Both the position numbers and the translations under genes were made by a program. The notes beneath the pieces were generated by a model. It had not been told where the DNA came from, did not search any database, and saw nothing but the letters and a program-made list of their open reading frames with translations. Shown here in pieces: positions 28,208-37,306 of a stretch of DNA of 64,000 nucleotides (position 1 is its first letter; each line of letters starts with the position of its first letter). The stretch comes from Actinomycetota bacterium (GTDB taxonomy: Bacteria > Actinomycetota > Acidimicrobiia > Acidimicrobiales > JAJPHE01): positions 1 through 64,000 of the forward strand of contig DAHUYE010000043.1 in the NCBI GenBank assembly GCA_027315345.1, in the 5' to 3' direction.

Positions 28208-29027
28208 TGACGGACGGGTGACCATCGAAGAAGGGGTGGTGTTCGGCACCGGCGGAGGCCGGGACCTCAAGGCGGACGTGTTCACTCCCCCCGGTGAGGT
28301 CAAGGACGCCCCGGCCGTGCTGCTGGTGCACGGGGGCGGCTGGCGCCAGGGTGACCGCAGCCAGCTGCGCGGCTATGGAGTGCTGCTGGGCCGGCGCGGC
28401 TATGTCTGCGTGGCCAGCGAGTACCGGCTCATACCCGAGTCGCCCTGGCCGGCCCAGATCCACGACGTCAAGGCCGCCCTGCGCTGGATGCGGGCCAACG
28501 CCGGCCGCCTCGGGATCGACCCGGACAAGATCGCCATCGAGGGCAACTCGGCCGGCGCCCACCTGGCCCTGCTGGCCGCCGGAACGCCCGACCATCCCGA
28601 GTTCGAAGGCGACGGGGGAAATCCCGGCGTCTCCACGGCCGTGGCCGCCGCCATCGGCGTCTACGCCCCCACCCTGTTCTGGCATGAGCAGTCGGCCCGG
28701 GGCGGCGTACCGATCCTGGCCCTCCACGATGAGCCCAGCGCCGAGCTGGCGGCAGCGGCCAGCCCCATGACCCACGTGTCGGGGGAGTTCCCACCCACCC
28801 TGCTCATCCACGGCACCGGGGACACCACCGTTCCGCCGCTGGCCAGCGTGCGCATGTACGAGGAGTTGGTGGCGGCCAAGGTGCCGGTCGAGCTGCACAT
28901 GTACGCCGAGCAGCCCCACGCCTTCGACGCCGTCCCCGAGTTCGGGCGGCAGTGTGCCGCCGAGATGCTGCTGTTCCTGGACCGCTACGTGCGCCAGCCC
29001 CGCCGGGCCGAAGCCCTCACGCTGTAG
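28200..29027 (+). CDS. Alpha/beta hydrolase fold esterase
   Basis: VLLVHGGGWRQGDRSQL, IAIEGNSAGAHLALLAAG, HGTGDTTVPP. Confidence 0.9.
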   Translation: MADDGRVTIEEGVVFGTGGGRDLKADVFTPPGEVKDAPAVLLVHGGGWRQGDRSQLRGYGVLLGRRGYVCVASEYRLIPESPWPAQIHDVKAALRWMRANAGRLGIDPDKIAIEGNSAGAHLALLAAGTPDHPEFEGDGGNPGVSTAVAAAIGVYAPTLFWHEQSARGGVPILALHDEPSAELAAAASPMTHVSGEFPPTLLIHGTGDTTVPPLASVRMYEELVAAKVPVELHMYAEQPHAFDAVPEFGRQCAAEMLLFLDRYVRQPRRAEALTL

Positions 29028-29070
29028 GCCTCCCCCACCTTCGCCGGTGGGTGGACGGCCCCCGCCCGAC

Positions 29071-29541
29071 TCAGCCGGCGGCGGCCACCCCCATGGCGGC
29101 GGCCAGCAGGATGTTGGCCCCACGGGTGTCGCCCAGGAGGTTGCCCTCCATCCGGTTCATGACATAGGAGACGGCCATGCGGGCGTCGAGGTCGACCAGG
29201 ACCACCGATCCCCCGTAGCCGCCCCAGAAGCAGGCCCGGGGGCCCAGGGGCATGGTCTCGTTGCCCAGGCCGTAACCCAGGCCGAAGCGCAGGGGCGCCC
29301 CCAGCACCACGTCGGTCCCGTTGCTCTGTTCCGTAAAGACCGCCTGGCAGCCCTTTTCGGAGAGGAAGCGCCTTCCGCCGACGCTGCCCCCGGCGGCCAG
29401 CACCGACTGGACCCGGGCCACCGACCGGGCGTTGCCATGGCCGTTGGCGGCGGGGATCTCGGCCCGCCGCCACCACTCCAGCCAGGACATGTCCCCGGTC
29501 AGGGGTGGGTTGGACAGGACCCGCAGGGCGAAGGGCGCCAC
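29071..29541 (-). pseudogene. N-terminally truncated serine beta-lactamase/esterase-family remnant
   Basis: NGHGNARSVARVQSVLAAGGSVGGRRFLSEKGCQAVFTEQ...LRFGLGYGLG...ACFWGGYGGSVVLVDLDARMAVSYVMNRM matches the C-terminal part of that family; no SxxK or YxN half, and the next gene begins at 29601. Confidence 0.7.
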
Positions 29542-29600
29542 CGAACCGACCGCCCCGGCCTGGGCCTCGACATCGATGGGGCCGGGCTTACGATCGGGCC

Positions 29601-30245
29601 ATGAGTGTTGCCGTTTCCTTCGCCGATGCCGAGCGGGCCTATCTGGCCGACGCCCTGGAACGTGTGGGCCCGGACGCCCCGACCCTGTGCGAGGGGTGGA
29701 CCACCCGGGACCTGGCCATCCACCTGGTGGTACGGGAGCGCCGCCCCGACGCCGGGCCGGGCATGATCGTGCCCGCCCTGTCCGGATGGACGGAAAAGGT
29801 GATGGCCGGCCGTGCCGGGGACCCCTACTCCGAACTGGTGGGGAAGGTCAGGACAGGCCCGCCGGGGTGGAGTCCCTTCGCCGTGCCAGGGGTGGCCGGA
29901 CTGGTCAACGCCATGGAGTTCTTCGTCCACCACGAGGACGTGCGCCGGGCCCAACCGGCCTGGGAGCCGAGGGAGCTCGACGGGGACGTCGAGGACCTCA
30001 TCTGGTCACGCCTCGGCCGCCAGGCCCGGCTCATGTTCCGGAAAGCCCCGGTTGGGGTCAGATTGCACCGGGAGGACAACGGCACCGAGGCGGTGGCCAA
30101 GGCGGCCACCCCGGTCGTGACGGTGATCGGAGCGCCCGGGGAGTTGCTCCTCTACGCCTTCGGCCGCCGGTCGGCGGCCCGGGTTCGACTGGAGGGCGAT
30201 CCGGGGGCGGTGGCCCGGCTGGAGGCGGCCGACGTGGGCCTCTGA
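29601..30245 (+). CDS. TIGR03085-like metal-binding (DinB/mycothiol-maleylpyruvate isomerase fold) protein
   Basis: ERAYLADALERVGPDAPTLCEGWTTRDLAIHLVVRERRPDAGPGM...NAMEFFVHHEDVRRAQP. Confidence 0.85.
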   Translation: MSVAVSFADAERAYLADALERVGPDAPTLCEGWTTRDLAIHLVVRERRPDAGPGMIVPALSGWTEKVMAGRAGDPYSELVGKVRTGPPGWSPFAVPGVAGLVNAMEFFVHHEDVRRAQPAWEPRELDGDVEDLIWSRLGRQARLMFRKAPVGVRLHREDNGTEAVAKAATPVVTVIGAPGELLLYAFGRRSAARVRLEGDPGAVARLEAADVGL

Positions 30246-30252
30246 CCCGCCC

Positions 30253-30657
30253 TTACCGGAGCCGGGCGGTCCAGGCCCGGTTGCGCTCCGGGGAGTAGCG
30301 CCGGACGCTGCCCGCCGCCTGGGCCGCCATGGCGTGCGCCCAGCGATGGCAGGTGTCCCGGGCGGCCTGTTCCCGGCCGGCGGCGGGCGGGTCGATCCGC
30401 CATTCGACGGTCGCCACCGTGATGCCCAGGCGGCCCAGCAGTTCCGCCTGTTCGGCCGGCAGGTGATCATCGGCCGTGACCAGCACCCACTCCTCCTCGG
30501 CGTAGCGGCGGGCCAGGCCCCGCAGGAGCTCGGCGTCGGCGGCCCGGCCCAGGCCGATCTCCCCCACCGCCAGGGCCCGCCGGCCCCGACCCTTGAGCTC
30601 CCCGGCCAGGCGCCGGTTGAGGCTGGCGTCGAGGATGAGCAGGCGCGCTGTGCTCAT
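30253..30657 (-). CDS. PIN-like / DUF5615-like putative toxin
   Basis: LLILDASLNRRLAGELKGRGRRALAVGEIGLG...WVLVTADDHLPAEQAELLGRLG; ATGA overlap with the upstream DUF433 gene. Confidence 0.7.
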   Translation of the reverse strand: MSTARLLILDASLNRRLAGELKGRGRRALAVGEIGLGRAADAELLRGLARRYAEEEWVLVTADDHLPAEQAELLGRLGITVATVEWRIDPPAAGREQAARDTCHRWAHAMAAQAAGSVRRYSPERNRAWTARLR

Positions 30658-31379
30658 GACCGGCCCTCCGGGCCGGCCGGGGCCGCCGCGGCCGAACCAG
30701 GCGTCGGGCCTTCGCCGGCCAGGCGGCGGGCCTCGTGCCACCAACGCCGGGCGTCTTCTATCTCCGGGCCGGACAGGCCGTAGTCGTGCTTGAGGGTGTC
30801 CACACCCTGGGTGGTGGCGGCCAATTCGGCCACCAACTCGGCCGGCACCCGCCGGCCCTTGATCACCGGCCGGCCCGACAGTCGGCCCGGGTCGACCTCG
30901 ATGTGGGTGATGGGGATGGTCCGGGCCGCCCAGCCCCCCCGGGACAGATCCGAGACCACCCCCACCAGGTCCAGCCCGGCCAGCACCGGATGACCGGCCA
31001 CCACGTCGGTCTGGGTGTCGCCCGAGTCCACCACGACCGAACGGGCCGGGCGGCCCGGGGCCCGGCCGGCGGGTACCAGCAGGTCGGCCGTCTGCAGCGG
31101 CCAGGGGGTGTCCAGCTCCCGGCCCAGGCGCACCACCGTGGCCCGGATCGCCCGCAGGCTGACCCCTTGGACGATCAGCTCATGGACCAACATGGCTTCG
31201 GCCACGTCCTGGTAGCAGTAGACGCGGGGAGCGGAGGCCGAATGGGAGGAGGGGATGTAGCCCCGCCGGGCCCACTGGCCGATGGTCGTGCCGGGGACCC
31301 CGGCCAGCCGCCCGGCCTCCTCGGCCAGGTACCGGCCCCCGGGCGGGGCCATGTCCGCCCGGCCCCGGGGCGGGGCCAT
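30654..31379 (-). CDS. MerR-like HTH plus DUF433 putative antitoxin
   Basis: RYLAEEAGRLAGVPGTTIGQWARRGYIP (MerR-like) and GRLSGRPVIKGRRVPAELVAELAATTQGVDTLKHDYGLSGPEIEDARRWW (DUF433). Confidence 0.75.
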   Translation of the reverse strand: MAPPRGRADMAPPGGRYLAEEAGRLAGVPGTTIGQWARRGYIPSSHSASAPRVYCYQDVAEAMLVHELIVQGVSLRAIRATVVRLGRELDTPWPLQTADLLVPAGRAPGRPARSVVVDSGDTQTDVVAGHPVLAGLDLVGVVSDLSRGGWAARTIPITHIEVDPGRLSGRPVIKGRRVPAELVAELAATTQGVDTLKHDYGLSGPEIEDARRWWHEARRLAGEGPTPGSAAAAPAGPEGRS

Positions 31380-31380
31380 G

Positions 31381-32844
31381 TCAGTCCCGACGGGCGGCGG
31401 CCGTCGTCCGGTGCCGGACACCGGACAGCAGGGCGGCTATCAGCATGAGCCCCACGGACAGGTAGAAGGCGGTGTGCAGGCCGCGGGTAAAGGCCGCCGC
31501 CAGCGACGGCTTGAGGGTGGTGGTGCCCACGAAGATGGCGAAGGCTACGTGCCGGGAGATGGCGTGGGACGAGGCCAGGATGGCCACGGCGAAGGAGAAC
31601 ACCATCCCCACGTTGGCGAAGGTGCGCAGCATCCCCGAGGCGATGCCGAACACCTGGGGCGGGGCCGCCTTCATGACCGCGGCGGTGTTGGCCGGGAAGA
31701 ACAGGCCGGCCCCGATGGAGCTGACGATGCTGGCCGCCACTACCAGGCCGTAGCTGCTGTGTAGATGCAACTGGGCGTAGAGGACGAGGGCCACCGCCTG
31801 GGTCCCCAGGCCGATGGTGGCCGGCCAGACCGGTCCGATGCGGTCGGCCAGACGCCCGGAGGTGGGCCCGACCACGGCTCCGATGGTGTAGCCCGGCACC
31901 AACAGCAGGGAGGCGTCCAGCGGGCTCAGGCCCCTCACCCCCTGCAGGTACATGATGACCAGGAACAGCACGGCGAAGTTGGCCAGGCTCTGGAACATCG
32001 ACGCCAGCAGCGACGCCGTCATGGTCGGGATTCTGAACAGGTCCATGTTGAGCATGGGGGCCTGGGCCCGGAACTCGATCCCCACGAAGGCCACCAGCAG
32101 AGCGCCCCCGAGCAGGAGGGCCACCAGGATTTCCCCACTGAAGGAATCCGAGGCCAGCTTGGTCATGGCCCACAGCACCGACAGCAGTCCGCCGGCCAGG
32201 CTGAGCATGCCGGCCACGTCGAAGCGCCGGGCCTGGGTTTGGGTCCGGTCCCGGAGCACCCGCACGGCCAGCAGCACGGCCAGGGTGCCGATGGGGGCAT
32301 TGATCCAGAAGATCCAGCGCCAGGAGACGTAGGTGACCATGGCCCCGCCGATGAGGATGCCGAGCACCGCCCCGGTGGTGTAGGCGCCGGCATTGAAACC
32401 GAAGGCGCGGCCCCGCTTCTCGGGCGGGAAGATGTCGGCGATGACGGCGCCGGAGTTGGCCGTCAGCAGGGCGCCCCCGACTCCCTGGAGAACCCGGAAG
32501 CTGATGATGGACGACTCGTTCCAGGCCAGGGCGCAGAGCACCGAGCCGATGATGAAGACGATGAAACCGGCCTCGTACATCCGGACCCGGCCGAACATGT
32601 CGCCCAGGCGGCCGACCTGGGTGGCCAGGACGGTGATGACCAGCAGGTAGGCGATGATCACCCACACCACCGAGGACAGGGCCAGGTGCAGGCTGCGCTG
32701 GATTTCGGGCAGAGCCAGCACCACGATGGTGGTGTCGATGGCGGCGATCAGCACGCCGGTCATGACCACCAGCAGGGCCAGGCCCGTGCGGATGGGCGGC
32801 TCCTCGGCGGTGCTCGGTGCCTGGATCCCGGCGGGGGCGCTCAC
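31381..32844 (-). CDS. DHA2-family (EmrB/QacA-like) MFS transporter
   Basis: GVLIAAIDTTIVVLALPEIQRSLHLALSSVVWVIIAYLLVITVLATQVGRLGDMFGRVRMY, 14-TM pattern. Confidence 0.92.
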   Translation of the reverse strand: MSAPAGIQAPSTAEEPPIRTGLALLVVMTGVLIAAIDTTIVVLALPEIQRSLHLALSSVVWVIIAYLLVITVLATQVGRLGDMFGRVRMYEAGFIVFIIGSVLCALAWNESSIISFRVLQGVGGALLTANSGAVIADIFPPEKRGRAFGFNAGAYTTGAVLGILIGGAMVTYVSWRWIFWINAPIGTLAVLLAVRVLRDRTQTQARRFDVAGMLSLAGGLLSVLWAMTKLASDSFSGEILVALLLGGALLVAFVGIEFRAQAPMLNMDLFRIPTMTASLLASMFQSLANFAVLFLVIMYLQGVRGLSPLDASLLLVPGYTIGAVVGPTSGRLADRIGPVWPATIGLGTQAVALVLYAQLHLHSSYGLVVAASIVSSIGAGLFFPANTAAVMKAAPPQVFGIASGMLRTFANVGMVFSFAVAILASSHAISRHVAFAIFVGTTTLKPSLAAAFTRGLHTAFYLSVGLMLIAALLSGVRHRTTAAARRD

Positions 32845-32950
32845 GCCCCCAGTATCGACCGAACGGGGGCGGAACCGGGAATCCGGCTCCGCCCCCTGCT
32901 ACCTGGGACTACTTCTCTTTCTCTCTGACGGCTTGATGCCGGCCGGCGGC

Positions 32951-33196
32951 CTACTCGACGTAGGTGTCCACCCGGCGGGTGGCGGGGCCGTTGTCGATGA
33001 CGGTGGTGTCACCGCCGCGCACTCCCCCCCAACTCCCCACCCCGCTTATCAGCAGGGCGGCCAACAGGCCGATGGCCCCGACCGCCATGAGGATGTAGCC
33101 GATGGTCTGAAGGTCGACCCCCCGGGCCACGGCGTGAACCGCGAACGCCAACACGGCTCCCACTGCCAGCAGGAACACACTGATTCCGATTCCCAT
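32951..33196 (-). CDS. Small membrane protein, DUF6458-like
   Basis: MGIGISVFLLAVGAVLAFAVHAVARGVDLQTIGYILMAVGAIGLLAALL. Confidence 0.75.
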   Translation of the reverse strand: MGIGISVFLLAVGAVLAFAVHAVARGVDLQTIGYILMAVGAIGLLAALLISGVGSWGGVRGGDTTVIDNGPATRRVDTYVE

Positions 33197-33270
33197 GACC
33201 ACTCCTTGTCTTGTGGACCGCCGCAGCGGTCACTCCGGAGTGTTCCCGTACAGCCCGGGACCAAACTTCC

Positions 33271-34535
<1,265 letters not shown>

Positions 34536-34539
<4 letters not shown>

Positions 34540-35132
34540 TTCTCCCCCAGGGTGGATGCGGCGGATGCGGTGGATGCGGCGGATGCGGCGGTCAGGGACG
34601 GGAGCCCGTCCAGGCTCTCGACGTTGTTGTCCTCCCGGTAGGCGACCAGCCCCTCCGGGCCCTTCTGCTCGGCCCAGTGGTCCAGGTTGTCCCGGTGGCG
34701 CTCGAAGGTCATGAGAGGGACGGCGTAGCCGCAGGAGTCGGATACCCGCTCGGCTTCCACCACGATGACGGCCCGGGTCCCCGGATTGGGGCCGAACCGG
34801 CCGGCCACCTCCTCCCAGTCGGGTTCCTCCGGGGTGACCACCCGGCCCCGGCCGTGGACGCGGATGATGCGGGGTGGTCCCTCGAAGGCGCAGAACATGA
34901 CCACGATGCGCCCGTTCTCCCGCAGGTGGGCGATCGTCTCCGAGCCGCTGCCGGTCAGATCCCGGTAGGCGAGCCGCCGGGGCCCCAGGACGGCCAGGCT
35001 GCCGTTGTTCCCCTTGGGCGAGCAGTTGACGTGACCGGCGGCCCCGGCCGGGGCCGTAGCCACGAAGAAGACGGGCTGGGCCAGGATGAACTCACCCAGC
35101 CGCCCGTCCAGGGTGTCGTATTGGCGTCCCAC
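34536..35132 (-). CDS. Pyridoxamine 5'-phosphate oxidase family protein
   Basis: FFVATAPAGAAGHVNCSPKGNNGSLAVLGPRRLAYRDLTGSGSETIAHLRENGRIVVMFCAFEGPPRIIRVHGRGRVV; GTG start; ATGA overlap with the P450. Confidence 0.88.
34552..34590. repeat. 9-bp-period minisatellite (gtggatgcg/gcggatgcg) in the 3' end of the PPOX gene
   Basis: ggtggatgcg gcggatgcgg tggatgcggc ggatgcggcg, about 4 units, encoding AASAASTASAAST on the minus strand. Confidence 0.85.
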
Positions 35133-35371
35133 GGCCCCAGTGTCGCACCGGCGCCGGTCCCCGCGCTTCCGGGCGTGCACCGGGCCGAAGCGGGCCCCAC
35201 GGCGCCACATGGCCCCTTTGTCAGGGAGTTGATAGTCCGTTGGGACCATGACGATCTAGCGCCGACATCCCATTTGTCAGATGAGTCTCGACTCCCTGTA
35301 CTTACCCTGTCACTCTCAGTGGCAAGGAACGGGGCCACAGCACAGCTGGGCCCCCGGGCGAGGAGCAAAGA

Positions 35372-37153
35372 ATGAAGATACGGACGTCCCGTAAGGGCGT
35401 TTCCTGGGATATGAGGGACGCGGCGCATAGCTTGCGCCGACGCCTCCTGGCCGCGGGCACCGCCGGGGTCAGCCTGTTCGCCATGGCGGCCCCGGCGGCC
35501 ATGGCGAACACTCCCACCGCCGGTGAAGGGCCCCTTCAGTCCGTGCTGGTGGAATACGCGCCACCCGGTGCAACCATTGCCGCCGACGCCGCCGGGGTCG
35601 CCAGCACCCGGACCGACACGCTCGGCCTGCTCGGCTCGGTCCTGCCACCGGGCCTGGCCACGCAGACCTTCGACTCGACCGGGGCGGTGGCCGTGACCCT
35701 GCCCCAGGCCCTGATCGGTGTCCTGGAGGCCGACGGGGCGACGGTCAGCCCGGACACACACGGGAACCCGTTCCTGAGCACCACCTCGACGGCCACCTGC
35801 CCGTCGGCCACGACCTACTCCCCGCCGACGGGATACTTCCCGACCGACACCGGGGCCAACCAGCTGGCCGGCGCCGGTGACACCGGTCAGGGGACCACCG
35901 TGGCCATCCTGGACACCGGCATCGATGGCAGCCTGCCGGACTTTGCCGGGCGCCTGATCGGCGGCGCCGACCTGAGCGGGGGCAGCTCCCCCTTCACCGA
36001 CGGGTACGGACACGGGACCTTCGTGGCCGGCCTGGTGGCCGGCAACGGCGCCAGCTCGAACGGCCAGTACGTGGGCGAGGCTCCGGGGGCCAACCTGGTG
36101 TCGATCAAGGTGGCCGGCGCCAACGGCGCCACCAGCATCTCCACCATCATCCACGGGATCGACTGGGCGGTGAACCACCAGTCCCAGTACGGGATCAACG
36201 TCCTCAACCTGTCCCTGGGGGCCATGCCCACCGGGCCGACGGCCACCGAGCCGCTGGACCAGGCCGTCGAGTACGCCTGGAACGCGGGAATCACCGTGGT
36301 GGTGGCGGCGGGGAACTCCGGCCCGTTCAACGGGACCATCACCAGCCCCGGTGACGACCCGCTGGTCATAACCACCGGCGCCTTCGCCGACAACAACTCC
36401 CCGGCCCCGGCCAACTGGGCCGCCTGCCCGTTCTCCTCGGTGGGACCCACCGAGTACGACGGCTGGCTCAAGCCCGACCTGGTGGCCCCGGGCCGTTCGG
36501 TGGTCAGCCTGCTCGACCCGGGCTCGACCATCGCCACGGCCAACCCCCAGGCGGTGGTGGGCACGGCCAACTTCGTCGGGTCGGGCACGTCTTTCTCGGC
36601 GGCCATCACCTCCGGCGCCGCCGCCCTGGTGCTGTCGGCCAACCCGGGCATCAGCCCCAACGCCATCAAGGGCCGCCTGCTCGGCAACGCCATGCCGGGT
36701 GAGCTCGGCAACCCCTTCGTGGAGGGCCACGGCTTTCTCAACGCCTACGACGCAGCCACCGGGCCTCCGATGGTCTACCACCAAGGCCCGGCGGCCCTGG
36801 CCGAGGCCTCGTCCGTGCCGAGCAGCGTCAGCCTCAGCTCGGCCTGGGGCCCCTCGTCCTGGAACCCAGCCAACTGGACCGGCTCGGCCTGGGACGGCTC
36901 GGCCTGGGACGGCTCCTCGTGGACCGCCGGCCCTTGGAACGGCTCCTCCTGGACCGGCTCGGCCTGGGACGGCTCCTCCTGGACCGGCTCCAGTTGGACC
37001 GGCTCCTCCTGGACCGGCTCTTCCTGGACCGGCTCCAGTTGGACCGGCTCCTCCTGGACCGGCTCGGCCTGGGACGCCATGGCCTGGGACGGCTCGTCCT
37101 GGACCGGCTCGTCCTGGACCGGCTCGGCCTGGGACGGGGATCTCTGGGCGTGA
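35372..37153 (+). CDS. S8 family subtilisin-like serine peptidase, secreted, with C-terminal WTGSS/AWDGS repeats
   Basis: Signal-like region, VAILDTGIDGSLPDFAGRL (Asp), GHGTFVAGLVAG (His), GTSFSAAITSGAAALVLS (Ser); C-terminal pentapeptide repeats. Confidence 0.93.
   Translation: MKIRTSRKGVSWDMRDAAHSLRRRLLAAGTAGVSLFAMAAPAAMANTPTAGEGPLQSVLVEYAPPGATIAADAAGVASTRTDTLGLLGSVLPPGLATQTFDSTGAVAVTLPQALIGVLEADGATVSPDTHGNPFLSTTSTATCPSATTYSPPTGYFPTDTGANQLAGAGDTGQGTTVAILDTGIDGSLPDFAGRLIGGADLSGGSSPFTDGYGHGTFVAGLVAGNGASSNGQYVGEAPGANLVSIKVAGANGATSISTIIHGIDWAVNHQSQYGINVLNLSLGAMPTGPTATEPLDQAVEYAWNAGITVVVAAGNSGPFNGTITSPGDDPLVITTGAFADNNSPAPANWAACPFSSVGPTEYDGWLKPDLVAPGRSVVSLLDPGSTIATANPQAVVGTANFVGSGTSFSAAITSGAAALVLSANPGISPNAIKGRLLGNAMPGELGNPFVEGHGFLNAYDAATGPPMVYHQGPAALAEASSVPSSVSLSSAWGPSSWNPANWTGSAWDGSAWDGSSWTAGPWNGSSWTGSAWDGSSWTGSSWTGSSWTGSSWTGSSWTGSSWTGSAWDAMAWDGSSWTGSSWTGSAWDGDLWA
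36885..37150. repeat. 15-bp-period tandem repeats encoding SxWTG/AWDG units
   Basis: Reiterated ggctcctcctggacc / ggctcggcctgggac units. Confidence 0.93.
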
Positions 37154-37225
37154 CACCCCCACCGGGGCGCAACGGGGCGCCCCGGGAAGCGGCGCAGAAG
37201 CTGCGCACTCAATATTCAGGCTCCT

Positions 37226-37270
37226 GATGCCGATCTACCCGGACCCCCCTGGTTCGGGTAGGCCGGCATC
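37226..37270 (+). terminator. Imperfect inverted-repeat hairpin between the subtilisin and GGDEF-EAL genes
   Basis: gatgccgatctacccgga-ccccccctgg-like loop-ttcgggtaggccggcatc; arms pair almost fully over about 18 nt; no U-tract. Confidence 0.5.
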
Positions 37271-37306
37271 GGGGGCAACACCGGATCGATCGGCAGACCA
37301 CGGACC

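Noticed and set aside
36885-37150. Possible CRISPR array
   Set aside because: Period is 15 bp without spacers and is in frame with a protease gene; protein repeat, not CRISPR.
34955-37162. 735-aa minus-strand ORF rich in GRAGPGRAGPG
   Set aside because: Antisense shadow of the subtilisin and its repeat tail; no independent domain evidence.
36775-37212. 145-aa ORF with QEEPVQLEPVQEEP repeats
   Set aside because: Alternative-frame product of the 15-bp repeat; the sense W-G-S frame continues a catalytic protease domain.
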